Assembly (NCBI RefSeq): GCF_019443985.1
Contig: NZ_CP049303.1
Location: forward strand, 2,176,129 to 2,240,128
DNA: 64,000 bases
Source: Liquorilactobacillus hordei DSM 19519
GTDB lineage: Bacteria > Bacillota > Bacilli > Lactobacillales > Lactobacillaceae
Direction of reading: 5' to 3'
The notes below the pieces were generated by a model that did not search any database, was not told the DNA's origin, and saw only the letters and a program-made list of their open reading frames with translations. A program made the translations under genes and the position numbers. This document shows positions 46,960-56,010 of this stretch, one piece after another (position 1 is the stretch's first letter; the number at the start of each line of letters is the position of its first letter).

Positions 46960-47988
46960 TTAAAACCAGAGTTTGCTAACTGTCAAAACAAATATCCCCA
47001 AAATAATCGATGATATAAAGACTGCTGCAAATGCAGGAAGTCCTCTCTTTAGTATCACCTTAAAGTTAACACTCATACCTAGCGCAGACATGGCCATCCC
47101 TAAAAAAATATATGCAGCTTTGACCAGAATATTTAACATATTCGTTCCTAATGGAGCAAAGGTTCCTACAACACTTGCAAGAATGAAGCCTGCCATAAAC
47201 CAAGGAATCGGTAATTTCGCAGTTCCCTCTTTCTCAGTATTATCTTGTTTACTCTTTTTTTGATACCAAAAACCTATTAATAATGCTGCTGGGGCCAACA
47301 TTAGTACTCGAGAAAGCTTAGTAATTATTGCATTATCCAATCCGACTGGTCCTGCAGCACTTCCTGCGGCTACAGCGTGTGCAATTTCATGCAGTGAACC
47401 ACCCACAAAAACACCAAATTGTGTAGGTGTTAAGTCAAGTAATGGTTTTAGTCCCAGATCAATAAAAGTAAACACAGTTCCCATAATCGCAACGATTGCG
47501 ACTGCCAATACTTCATTTTCGTGTTGTCGTTCTAATTTTTCTGGTGCTACCTTAATTTGTGGAGATATTCCCATCACTGCGGCGGCTCCACAGATTCCGG
47601 TACCACTCGCCGCTAAAATTGCTAATTCAGGTTCCACACCAAACTTTCTTTCAATCAAGTATGTCAAAAAGATTGTACCCGTAACAATCACAATTGCTAA
47701 TAAAATCGTTTTAATTCCAGCTTGTGCCAACTGAACCAGATTTAATTTGAAACCAAGTAAAATAATTCCTAAGCGTAAAAATTTATTTGAAATAAAAGCT
47801 ATTCCACCGCTCGCTTGATTTACTAGTTTCTTAGAAGATTGAAAAAACATTCCTAAAATCAATGCGATAATCAGTGCTCCAAAAAGTGATAAATATGGTA
47901 ATTGTGCCAAAAACGTTCCGATTACAGCACAAATTAATGTCATCACAACTGCAAGCCAAAACGAATAACTCCTTATAGTTCCTATCAT
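46960..47988 (-). CDS. YeiH/UPF0324-family membrane protein
   Basis: 342 residues from ATG 47988 (AGAGGG upstream; 48009 is too early). About ten to eleven helices; LPYLSLFGALIIALILGM, RLGIILLGFKLNLVQL, LAASGTGICGAAAVMGISPQIK and GVFVGGSLHEIAHAVAAGSAAG are the family hallmarks. It is annotated in relatives as a putative sulfate or sulfonate-related exporter, without firm proof. A LysR regulator is divergent from it, the usual arrangement for yeiH and its regulator. Confidence 0.9.
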   Translation of the reverse strand: MIGTIRSYSFWLAVVMTLICAVIGTFLAQLPYLSLFGALIIALILGMFFQSSKKLVNQASGGIAFISNKFLRLGIILLGFKLNLVQLAQAGIKTILLAIVIVTGTIFLTYLIERKFGVEPELAILAASGTGICGAAAVMGISPQIKVAPEKLERQHENEVLAVAIVAIMGTVFTFIDLGLKPLLDLTPTQFGVFVGGSLHEIAHAVAAGSAAGPVGLDNAIITKLSRVLMLAPAALLIGFWYQKKSKQDNTEKEGTAKLPIPWFMAGFILASVVGTFAPLGTNMLNILVKAAYIFLGMAMSALGMSVNFKVILKRGLPAFAAVFISSIILGIFVLTVSKLWF

Positions 47989-48098
47989 TTCCAATCCCTC
48001 TTTCAACAATTTACAGATTAATCATACTAATTATTACCCATAAAATAAAATTATGATTTATTATATTAATATAAGTAATAGTTATGTAGGAGGTTCTA

Positions 48099-48986
48099 AT
48101 GATTTCACAAGAATATCAGACGTTTTTAGTCCTTAGCCAAACACTCTCATACACAAAAACGGCCCAACAACTTTTCATCTCACAACCTGCTGTGACACAA
48201 CAAATTCAGCGCCTAGAAAACAGCCTTAATTTAAAATTAGTTATTTATAAGCGACCAAATTTAACATTAACAACTGCAGGCAAGCAACTCGCAGCTTTTT
48301 TAACTCGTGCACACGCACAAGCCATTAAAGTATTAAGTAATCTGCAAAATGACAATCAAAAACGTGAAATCTCATTTGGTATTACACGTTCATTAGGTGA
48401 AGTTATTGGCAAAAAGATGATTTCAATTATGTTAGACAAAGCTGATTTCACTACAATAAAGTGCCTTGCTGGAAATACCGCAAGTATTTTATCGCAGATT
48501 GACAACGGAACAATCGACTTTGGTATTGTCGAAGGAAACTTCGAGAAGCACAATTTTTCATACCATATCATTAGAAACGAACCCTTTGTACCTATTGTCA
48601 GTGCTACTCATCCATTAGCACGAAAACAAAGAGTAACTTGGAACGAATTGTTATCATATCCCCTAATCATAAGGGAAGAAGGTTCTGGATCACGGGAAAT
48701 CTTGACTTCTCTTGCTCAAAAGGAAAATATAAGTCTTACTGATTTTTCTCAACTATTGACAATCTCCGAACCAACATTACTACGCCTTCTCGTCAAAGAC
48801 GGAGCAGGAGTTAGCTTCTTATACAGAATTTTAGTAGAAAATGATTTAAAAAAAGGAGTTCTTAAACAATTGCCATTGCAACGTGGAGTGGTCGAGCATG
48901 AACTTTACTTTGTTTATGCTAAAGAAAGTTTTTTTGCTTCCGATTATGAGAAATGGTTTCACTCACTTGAGCAACTAAATAATTAA
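48099..48986 (+). CDS. LysR-family transcriptional regulator
   Basis: 295 residues with TAGGAGG upstream. The winged helix is FLVLSQTLSYTKTAQQLFISQPAVTQQIQRLENSLNLKLV; the ligand-binding part spans about residues 90-290. It is divergent from yeiH with a 110-base gap, so it most likely controls that gene and itself. The effector is unknown; CysB-like sulfur sensing has been proposed for similar pairs, but nothing here proves it. Confidence 0.9.
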   Translation: MISQEYQTFLVLSQTLSYTKTAQQLFISQPAVTQQIQRLENSLNLKLVIYKRPNLTLTTAGKQLAAFLTRAHAQAIKVLSNLQNDNQKREISFGITRSLGEVIGKKMISIMLDKADFTTIKCLAGNTASILSQIDNGTIDFGIVEGNFEKHNFSYHIIRNEPFVPIVSATHPLARKQRVTWNELLSYPLIIREEGSGSREILTSLAQKENISLTDFSQLLTISEPTLLRLLVKDGAGVSFLYRILVENDLKKGVLKQLPLQRGVVEHELYFVYAKESFFASDYEKWFHSLEQLNN

Positions 48987-49104
48987 GTATTTGTAAATAT
49001 TCTAAAAATCAGATTATATTTTATATAAACCTATCATTATTTTCTCGTTCAATATGATATTCTGACTCAAAGGGATTTAATTCATTGTATAGTTAGGGGA
49101 AATT

Positions 49105-49971
49105 ATGATGAAACGCAAATTATTATTTGCCATTATAATAATATTACTTGGATGTACTTCAAGTTGGGGTGTCGTTCATGGTGCCTCCACAAAAAAAGCA
49201 GGTTTCAAAAAAACTGATATACCTACTTTCTTCATCCATGGCTACGGTAGCAGTTACCGTGCCGAAAGATATATGGTAAATTCTGCAACTGAAAATGGGG
49301 TTACCAATACTGTTGTTCGCGCAAATGTACGACGCAACGGCTCAATCCGTATACTACATAGTTCTCGCTGGACAAATCAAAGTTACAACCCATTAATAGA
49401 AGTTAATTTTATCGCCAATCATAATCGCAACTATCCTCGTTATGCTTTTTGGTTTGGCAAAGTTTTAAAACAACTTCAATCCCAGCATCACTTTACAAAG
49501 TATAATGTTGTCGCTCATTCATTAGGTAATCTTGACTTAATGTATTATTTACTTGGTCACGAAAAAAAGACTGCCCAATTAGTACACCAAGTTGACATTG
49601 CGGGGCCATTTGACGGTTCAAATATTGATGGTTTTCGCTTTCCCGATAATAAGTTAGCTGCTGATAGTCGTCCACAAAAAATGAGTGATTTCTATCACTT
49701 CTTCTTGAATCGAAAAGAAAATTATCCAATTAATCAGGTTCATGTACTCAACATCTATGGAAACCTGGACAACGGATCAAACTCAGATGGTCGTGTTAGT
49801 ACCACATCTGCTCGTTCACTTAAATATCTAATCGGTAACCGTGCAAAAAGCTATCACCAAGTGGAATTTAAAGGCTGGGATGCTCAACATCATATGCTCC
49901 GACAAAATCCCCAAGTGAGCCAAAAGATAATCAAGTTTGTTTGGGGAAGGGATAATGATAGAGCATCATAA
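49105..49971 (+). CDS. Secreted alpha/beta hydrolase, DUF915 family
   Basis: 288 residues. The N-terminus MMKRKLLFAIIIILLGCTSS is a signal with a lipobox-like LLGC; ordinary cleavage near VHGAS is also possible. DUF915 features: IPTFFIHGYGSSYRAERYMVNSA, the nucleophile elbow VVAHSLGNLDLMYYLL, GPFDGSN and the C-terminal His in WDAQHHMLRQNP. An outer-surface lipase/esterase-like role is likely. The gene stands alone with a strong terminator. Confidence 0.88.
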   Translation: MMKRKLLFAIIIILLGCTSSWGVVHGASTKKAGFKKTDIPTFFIHGYGSSYRAERYMVNSATENGVTNTVVRANVRRNGSIRILHSSRWTNQSYNPLIEVNFIANHNRNYPRYAFWFGKVLKQLQSQHHFTKYNVVAHSLGNLDLMYYLLGHEKKTAQLVHQVDIAGPFDGSNIDGFRFPDNKLAADSRPQKMSDFYHFFLNRKENYPINQVHVLNIYGNLDNGSNSDGRVSTTSARSLKYLIGNRAKSYHQVEFKGWDAQHHMLRQNPQVSQKIIKFVWGRDNDRAS

Positions 49972-50010
49972 ATTTAGTTAGTTTAAAAAAACTAAACCAT
50001 TGGTTTACCA

Positions 50011-50065
50011 AAATAGAGGAGAATAGTGAAAATTGTTTTTTAATTTTCACTATTCTCCTCTATTT
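50011..50065. terminator. Long perfect hairpin between DUF915 gene and levR-like gene
   Basis: AAATAGAGGAGAATAGTG and its exact complement, with an AAAATT/AATTTT extension, give a stem of more than 20 bp with a T-rich loop, between convergent genes. It works as a bidirectional terminator. Confidence 0.85.
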
Positions 50066-50152
50066 GTTTATAAAAAAGATATAATGCTGTAAATTCTTTT
50101 TTGAGTATAGTTGTAAAATTTACTTTTGCTAAATCGAATAATATATCACTTT

Positions 50153-52663
50153 CTACTTATCAATAAAAATAAAATCCTTGAGCAGTTGGTAAAGCAACTC
50201 TATCTCATAATTTTGAACCTTAATATTGAATTTTTGTTCCACCGGTTGAAAGATTCCTTTAGATAAAGAAATAAAATCTTTCTTCCTAGGAGTTAACGAT
50301 GCTTCTTGGAATGAATTCTCTGAAACTGTTGTACTTACAAGCATTCGTTCAATCATAAGTGATAAATGCATATATAGATTTAATTTCAGTCTTGGTTCAA
50401 ATTTTACGTTATAAAAATTCTCATAATGAGATACAATGTCTTGACTTTCTTGGATCACAACATCTGGATTTAAAATTTGCAAACGCCCACGGATTCCTTC
50501 AATTGATAAAAAGCGTAATAAGCGTTCAATCAGTAAATTACTAGATTTTTGAGTTTCTCCCGTTTGAAGTAGAATTGTTTCTAATTTTAATGAAACTGAT
50601 TTGTCAAAAATATTATAAATGTTAATAATATCAATCCCCATATCACCGCTAACATCTGTAGTAGTTAAGATCAACTGTGTATTTGAAAAAAATTGACGAT
50701 CATTATTTTTTAACAACGCATGCAGGTGCTTGTAATCAATGGCAATTACCTCTAATGATAGGGAAAGTGTTTCCTCAATCAATTTTTTTAATTCTTCCGA
50801 AAGACCTACTCCTGACATACATGAAACAATAATGTTTTTTCGATTCGATAATCCCTCATAGTATTGTGTATCTGTAGTTGAACTATATTTTTGGCTAGCA
50901 TCTGCGATTGATTGGAAAAGTTCATTGCGTTGAATTCGCAAACCAATATCAAGTGCCATTGAAGTTGTAACATTATTAACAACTAAAAGTTCCTGATCGG
51001 ATACTTTTTTTATTTCCCTGAACATTTCCCTTAGAGAACCCATATCAAACAAAATAATATTGCCTTTCGGAGAAGAACCTTGATCAACTAAGTAATCACG
51101 CACGTATGCATTTATCCTATTAATGGAAACATCAATAGGCATATCAAAAGCCTCAAAAAAATAGTTACCACAAAGTGTGTTGACGACCTGTTGAATACTG
51201 GATGCTGTGTGTTCTCCATGCGTAAGTAAAATTGCATTGTAGTGTACTGATTCAATCTTCTCTGAACACTGAACCATCAATACGAAAAATGGTAGATAAT
51301 AATATGCACTTTTTATATTTTGAGGGGCTATTTTGTTAAGTAGTTGTTTAAATAGATAATGACTGCGCGGATATCGTTTTTTTATCTCAACTTGAAGTTT
51401 AGGTACAGATTCTGTAATTGGTAGATTATCACCACATAGACTAGCGAAGACAAAAGCAAGTGCAACATAGCGCCAAAAGTTGTCATCATCTTGAAAAGTA
51501 ACTCCATATTGATGTGTAATAGCTTCCTGCGAAGATTGGCGAATTGTTTGAGAAAGTGCTGTTAAGAGAGATTCGCTAACAGTAGTATCAACCTGATTAA
51601 GCACTTTAAGCACTAAGAAGTTTTGCTCAGTGATAGTTTCCCCTGCGAGGAGTGATTCTGAAAGTTCTTTAAGTAAGTTAGTTGCTGTTGGCCCAAGCTG
51701 TAATGCACTAGTCACTAATGAAGTGATTCTCGTTTCTAGTAATTCACGATTTGGTGTTATACAAATTGCATTTTCATCGGCCTTACTAATTACTAATTGC
51801 TTAATATTAGGTGCTTTTGCGTATGCCTCTGCACACAATAACTGTATTCGATTGTTAAGTTCACTGATACTACCAACATTGGTGAATTTAGCCAACTTAA
51901 TCAGTAAACGCGGTGAAATTACAATATCCTTACCTATTTTGTTAGCTTGCCGCTGTAAAAATAATCCTACAAATGTAATTCTTTCATCGAGTGGACGTTC
52001 ATTGAGCAAACTCAAGCGAATTTGTACTAAAGCACAATTAAAATCAATATAATTTGTATTATTTAGGTCTGTGATTGCTGAAAAAATAAAGCGAATATTT
52101 GTTTTTTCTTGTTGATTAGCAAGCATAAAGAGTTCGTGCTGTTTTTCAGAATGCAGTACTTGCAAATTTTTGATATATAAAAATCCCGCTTGTTCCTTTT
52201 TGCCAATGCTTTGTACTTCTCTTTGCAATAAGTTGAATTTATTTTTATATTTACCACAATCAATTATTTTAAAAACTGCTTCTTGGGTAAAAATACCACG
52301 TTGGATTGCTTCCTTGAAGATACCTTGGGCAAGCGACAGTTTTCCAGTACCATGAGCACCTATGATTAAAATAGGAAGTCCATGGCCTGGATAAACAATT
52401 GCTTCTATAGCATGATTTATATCCTCTCGTAAACTGCCACGAAACCCTATCAATTCATCAAAAGCAGATTCATCCCTCTTAATTTGCCAGTACACAGGAC
52501 GGCTCCCTGTTTTTAAGAGCTTTCCTTGTTTTTCTAGCTTGGATAAGTAACTACTTGTCACGCCTCGTGTCAGACCAACAGTATCAGCAGCCTGTTTGGT
52601 TGTAATACGTTCATCAGGAAATTGTTGCGCAATTGCTGCGTAAAGTTTTTCTATAGCATTCAA
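50153..52663 (-). CDS. LevR-like PTS-domain regulator with degenerate AAA+ domain
   Basis: 836 residues. N-terminal winged helix (ITTKQAADTVGLTRGVTSSYLSKLE), AAA+ region (about 85-290), PRD segments, an EIIA-Man-like domain (ILLTHGEHTASSIQQVVNTL), an EIIB-like domain (IIVSCMSGVGLSEELKKLIEE) and a final PRD. This is the LevR layout. The AAA+ core is unusual: Walker A is GAHGTGKLS (102-110), with Leu in place of Ser/Thr. The GAFTGA loop that contacts sigma-54 is absent. The Walker B equivalent, GFLYIKNLQVLH, lacks the acidic pair. The protein probably no longer drives sigma-54 promoters. It is divergent from the PTS operon it likely controls through phosphorylation of its PTS domains. Confidence 0.85.
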   Translation of the reverse strand: MNAIEKLYAAIAQQFPDERITTKQAADTVGLTRGVTSSYLSKLEKQGKLLKTGSRPVYWQIKRDESAFDELIGFRGSLREDINHAIEAIVYPGHGLPILIIGAHGTGKLSLAQGIFKEAIQRGIFTQEAVFKIIDCGKYKNKFNLLQREVQSIGKKEQAGFLYIKNLQVLHSEKQHELFMLANQQEKTNIRFIFSAITDLNNTNYIDFNCALVQIRLSLLNERPLDERITFVGLFLQRQANKIGKDIVISPRLLIKLAKFTNVGSISELNNRIQLLCAEAYAKAPNIKQLVISKADENAICITPNRELLETRITSLVTSALQLGPTATNLLKELSESLLAGETITEQNFLVLKVLNQVDTTVSESLLTALSQTIRQSSQEAITHQYGVTFQDDDNFWRYVALAFVFASLCGDNLPITESVPKLQVEIKKRYPRSHYLFKQLLNKIAPQNIKSAYYYLPFFVLMVQCSEKIESVHYNAILLTHGEHTASSIQQVVNTLCGNYFFEAFDMPIDVSINRINAYVRDYLVDQGSSPKGNIILFDMGSLREMFREIKKVSDQELLVVNNVTTSMALDIGLRIQRNELFQSIADASQKYSSTTDTQYYEGLSNRKNIIVSCMSGVGLSEELKKLIEETLSLSLEVIAIDYKHLHALLKNNDRQFFSNTQLILTTTDVSGDMGIDIINIYNIFDKSVSLKLETILLQTGETQKSSNLLIERLLRFLSIEGIRGRLQILNPDVVIQESQDIVSHYENFYNVKFEPRLKLNLYMHLSLMIERMLVSTTVSENSFQEASLTPRKKDFISLSKGIFQPVEQKFNIKVQNYEIELLYQLLKDFIFIDK

Positions 52664-52738
52664 AAAAATCCCTCCTTAAGCACTATCAATCATAATTAAG
52701 CACAACATTCAAGTGACTTTTCAATGGTATATGCTTAA

Positions 52739-52761
52739 TATAATAAGTGTAAGCGGTATCT
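52739..52761 (+). promoter_or_regulatory. Promoter -10 and cre-like site of the PTS operon
   Basis: TATAAT (52739-52744) is followed by TGTAAGCGGTATCT (52748-52761), which fits the cre consensus except one base (G for Y). The cre would cover the transcription start, implying CcpA repression. No -35 is strong. A GG-N10-GC sigma-54 (-24/-12) element was looked for through 52664-52940 and not found. Confidence 0.55.
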
Positions 52762-52832
52762 TAATTTAAGTCTAGACAAATCTAAGAAATAGTTTACAAA
52801 TTCTCATAACGAAAGGAGGTGCTTCCTTCACG

Positions 52833-52898
52833 ATGACTAGTATCAATTGCGTAAAAAATAATTACACACCATTGATAATCAATCATCGGTTTCTGTAA
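52833..52898 (+). CDS. 21-codon leader ORF in the PTS operon 5' region
   Basis: GAAAGGAGGTG, an excellent ribosome binding site, stands 11 bases before ATG 52833. The product is MTSINCVKNNYTPLIINHRF plus L, then stop, 42 bases before the EIIA gene. It may be a translated leader that affects expression of the operon, or a decayed start. No similarity is recognised. Confidence 0.4.
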   Translation: MTSINCVKNNYTPLIINHRFL

Positions 52899-52940
52899 AG
52901 CTATATCGATTATGATTTTACGGAAGAGGAAGAGATTAAA

Positions 52941-53375
52941 ATGAAATATTTATTATTGGTTAGTCATGGTGATTTTTCAAACGGATTGAAACAGACTTTG
53001 AGTATGTTCGCGGGAGAAACTATTAATTCAGTTATTGCCGTTGGGCTAAAGCCTGATGAAACTAGTACAACTTTAGAACATCACTTCGAGACAATTTTAG
53101 AAAAACTTCCAACTGATGCTCAATTTATCGTTCTAGCAGATATTATAGGTGGTAGCCCACTTACAACCGTTTGTAACACTTTGAACAAATATAACAAATT
53201 GCAAGATAGCTTCATAATTGGCGGTATGAACTTCTCCATGGCACTAACTGCCTTGATGTCAAAAGACACAATGGATGAGGAAGAATTAAAAGCAAAAATA
53301 ATGTCAGAATCAAAAGGTGCAATTAAGTTTTTGGATATAGCTGTTGCATCTGAAACTTCTGATGATGATATTTAA
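52941..53375 (+). CDS. PTS mannose/fructose-class EIIA
   Basis: 144 residues. LLVSHGDFSNGLKQTLSMFAGE carries the phosphorylated His near residue 9, and LADIIGGSPLTTVCNTL and IGGMNFSMALTALM are typical of EIIA-Man/Lev. It takes phosphate from HPr and passes it to EIIB. First gene of a complete A-B-C-D operon, divergent from the LevR-like gene, an arrangement like the levABCDX operon of Lacticaseibacillus casei. Fructose or mannose is the likely sugar. Confidence 0.95.
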   Translation: MKYLLLVSHGDFSNGLKQTLSMFAGETINSVIAVGLKPDETSTTLEHHFETILEKLPTDAQFIVLADIIGGSPLTTVCNTLNKYNKLQDSFIIGGMNFSMALTALMSKDTMDEEELKAKIMSESKGAIKFLDIAVASETSDDDI

Positions 53376-53389
53376 AGGGGGATATTATA

Positions 53390-53884
53390 ATGTCAATTTC
53401 TTTTGTGCGTATTGATGATCGAATGATTCATGGACTTATCACAGTCCGTTGGGGCAAAGAATATCCGTGTGACGGAATTATTGCCGTAAATGATAAAGCT
53501 GCCAATAACCCTGTTTTAGCAGGTGCCTACAAAGCTGCTTCTGACAAAAAAACATTTGTTTGGACACTTGAGCATTTTGAACAGGTCAAGGATAAAGTTT
53601 TGAATTCTAAAACCAAGTATTTCTTGATTACTAAAAATCCACAAGATATGAAGAAAATCTTAGTTGATTTCAACTTTCAACCAAGTGACATAAAAACTGT
53701 TATCGTGGGTCCTGGTAACGATCGAGACAATGCAATAAAGCTTGGAGATAACCAGTCCTTTACTCAAGAAGAAGGAACGGCTTTTGAAGCAATTGAGAAA
53801 AAAGGTTACAAGGTAGATTTTGCACTGTTACCTGATCAACGATTAGGTAGTTGGGATAAATTCAAGTCAAAATTTGGTTATTAG
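53390..53884 (+). CDS. PTS mannose/fructose-class EIIB
   Basis: 164 residues, AAGGGGG upstream. FVRIDDRMIHGLITVRWGKEY holds the active His near residue 15; TVIVGPGNDRDNAIKLGDNQSFTQEE is well conserved in the family. It receives phosphate from EIIA and phosphorylates the sugar as it passes through EIIC/EIID. Spacing of 14 bases to EIIA shows co-transcription. Confidence 0.95.
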   Translation: MSISFVRIDDRMIHGLITVRWGKEYPCDGIIAVNDKAANNPVLAGAYKAASDKKTFVWTLEHFEQVKDKVLNSKTKYFLITKNPQDMKKILVDFNFQPSDIKTVIVGPGNDRDNAIKLGDNQSFTQEEGTAFEAIEKKGYKVDFALLPDQRLGSWDKFKSKFGY

Positions 53885-53908
53885 ATTTAAAAAAGAGGGG
53901 GATTTAAA

Positions 53909-54763
53909 ATGACAATTAGTTGGATTCAAGCAGCACTTTTAGGACTGTTTGCTTGCTTATGTTCTAACTCATGTATGGCTGGCCAAGCGGTCGGTAATTA
54001 TACAATCGGTCGTCCATTAGTTGGTGGCCTTATCTGTGGTCTTATTTTAGGTGATCTTCAGTTAGGAATTGCCTGTGGTGTTGCTATGCAGTTAGTTTAT
54101 ATTGCACTCGTTACACCAGGTGGAACGGTTTCTGCTGATGTTCGTGCAATTTCTTATATTGGTATTCCATTAGCTATGGTTGCTATTGCTTCACAGGGGT
54201 TAAATCCACTTGGTGGTAGTGCAGCTAACCTTGCTAAATCAGTCGGAACATTAGTTGGAACTGTTGGTACAGTTCTCTATTATGCTGTTGCTACTATGAA
54301 CTTGGTTTGGCAATCATTCGGATGGAAAGATGTTCATAATGGGAAACTTAATAAATTAACGGCTGTTAACTTCGGTTGGCCTTGGATTTCTCACGCTATA
54401 TTCTCATTCTTACCAACAATGCTTCTTACCTACTATGGTGCTACTGCTGTAACAGCCCTAAGAAATGCTTTGCCTATGGATGGCGTTGCTATGAAAACAT
54501 TATTCACAGTTGGTGGCATGCTACCATGTGTCGGAATCGCAATTTTACTTCGCCAAATTATAGGTCGGACAGCTGATTTTATTCCTTTCCTTGTAGGTTT
54601 TACATTAGCAGCTTCACTAGGTCTTAATTTAGTTTCAGTCACAGTCGTTTCATTGCTGTTTGCAGTTATCATGTATGAAGTTGAAATGTCTAAAGGTGAC
54701 AAACAAAACAACAGTGTAGTTCCTGAAGGTCCAAATAATGATGACGACGAGGAGGATATTTGA
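53909..54763 (+). CDS. PTS mannose/fructose-class EIIC
   Basis: 284 residues, AGAGGGGG upstream. Multiple helices with YTIGRPLVGGLICGLILGDLQLGIACGVAMQLVYIALVTPGGT, the EIIC-Man hallmark. With EIID it forms the sugar channel. A Glu/Asp-rich tail (NNDDDEED) ends the protein and its codons supply the ribosome binding site of EIID. Confidence 0.94.
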   Translation: MTISWIQAALLGLFACLCSNSCMAGQAVGNYTIGRPLVGGLICGLILGDLQLGIACGVAMQLVYIALVTPGGTVSADVRAISYIGIPLAMVAIASQGLNPLGGSAANLAKSVGTLVGTVGTVLYYAVATMNLVWQSFGWKDVHNGKLNKLTAVNFGWPWISHAIFSFLPTMLLTYYGATAVTALRNALPMDGVAMKTLFTVGGMLPCVGIAILLRQIIGRTADFIPFLVGFTLAASLGLNLVSVTVVSLLFAVIMYEVEMSKGDKQNNSVVPEGPNNDDDEEDI

Positions 54764-54765
54764 TT

Positions 54766-55611
54766 ATGGAAAATACTAATAACACAAAAAAACTTGATAA
54801 CAAAACCCTGACAAAATCTTTTCATCGCTGGTTTTGGGGCGCGTTAACATGTTTCTCACAAGAACATATGCAGACATTTGGTTATATGGCATCAATGTTG
54901 CCAATTCTCAAGAAACTGTATCCAAAACATGAAGATCAAGTTAAAGCAATTAAGGCATATACAGCATTTTTCAATACTAATCCAATGTTAGGAACCGTAA
55001 TTGTCGGCATTACAGCAAGTATGGAACAAGCACGTGCCAATGGTAAAGAAATTGATGGTGAAACCATTAATGATATGCGTGCTGGACTCATGGGACCAAT
55101 TGCCGGAATTGGTGATTCTTTGATTGATGGAACTCTTATTCCTATTCTCTTAGGTATTTCTCTAGGTATGTCAACCGGGGGTTCACCACTTGGTGCAATC
55201 TTCTACATCGTTGCATGGGTATTAATCGCCTACTTCGGACAACGTTTCCTATATTTCCGTGGTTATCGTTTTGGAGATCAAGCCGTTAGTTTCTTAGTTG
55301 GTAAACAAGGAGCTGCTATCCGCCGTGCAATCGGAATTGTTGGTAGTATGGTTGTTGGTGGTGTTCTAGCTTCATGGGTAAACGTTACAACTTCACTTAA
55401 ATTACATGGAGCAAATGGCAAAGTTTTCCTTAATCTTCAGAACAAATTAGACAGTATCTATCCTGGATTGTTAACAGTTATCGTAACTCTATTCTGCTGG
55501 TGGTTAATGACAAAGAAACATGTATCTGCTATTTGGACAATGGTACTTCTCGTAGTAATTTCACTTATTGGTGTTCTACTTGGTTTCTTCAATCCTGGTC
55601 TCTCATACTAA
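54766..55611 (+). CDS. PTS mannose/fructose-class EIID
   Basis: 281 residues from ATG 54766 (GAGGAGG upstream; the TTG at 54760 overlaps the EIIC stop). LTKSFHRWFWGALTCFSQEHMQTFGYMASMLP, MEQARANGKEIDGETINDMRAGLMGPIAGIGDSLIDGT are characteristic. It is an essential membrane partner of EIIC in the mannose class only. Confidence 0.95.
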   Translation: MENTNNTKKLDNKTLTKSFHRWFWGALTCFSQEHMQTFGYMASMLPILKKLYPKHEDQVKAIKAYTAFFNTNPMLGTVIVGITASMEQARANGKEIDGETINDMRAGLMGPIAGIGDSLIDGTLIPILLGISLGMSTGGSPLGAIFYIVAWVLIAYFGQRFLYFRGYRFGDQAVSFLVGKQGAAIRRAIGIVGSMVVGGVLASWVNVTTSLKLHGANGKVFLNLQNKLDSIYPGLLTVIVTLFCWWLMTKKHVSAIWTMVLLVVISLIGVLLGFFNPGLSY

Positions 55612-55641
55612 AAATAGTCAATAATAAGGGGGAAAGTAAAA

Positions 55642-55983
55642 ATGACAATTCAAGAAATGAAAAAAGGATATGAGGAAGAGGTTGCATATCAGAAGCATAT
55701 GCTTAAAAATTTAGGTTACTGGTTTCAGCTTTGGACTACTATCAGTGGTCTTGGAATCGTCGTAATTTACTTTTTCCATCACCAAAATTTTTGGCTTAAT
55801 ATACTTGGAATCTCCTTGTTTGTAATGGGTGCTCTGGGAATGCTGATATTTGGGTATGCAGGATGGAAAGGTCAACAAAATATTCATGCACTTATCCATG
55901 ATTTTGATCAAAAACTTGAGTATTTCTATAAGACACATAAAAATACTGTAAGTTCGAATAGAGAAAAGATTAAACATTCATAA
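55642..55983 (+). CDS. Small two-helix membrane protein of the PTS operon (levX position)
   Basis: 113 residues, AAGGGGGAAAG upstream, 30 bases after EIID. A charged start, two helices (FQLWTTISGLGIVVIYFF and ILGISLFVMGALGMLIFGYAGW), then a helical tail. It is not ManO/DUF956. By position it corresponds to the small last gene (levX) reported in the L. casei lev operon, but sequence identity could not be checked. Its role is unknown. Confidence 0.6.
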   Translation: MTIQEMKKGYEEEVAYQKHMLKNLGYWFQLWTTISGLGIVVIYFFHHQNFWLNILGISLFVMGALGMLIFGYAGWKGQQNIHALIHDFDQKLEYFYKTHKNTVSSNREKIKHS

Positions 55984-56010
55984 TGTTTTCTCGTTAACGA
56001 ATCAATAATA

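Noticed and set aside
52664..52940. Expected sigma-54 promoter for a LevR-regulated operon
   Set aside because: No GG-N10-GC element was found on reading the whole interval.
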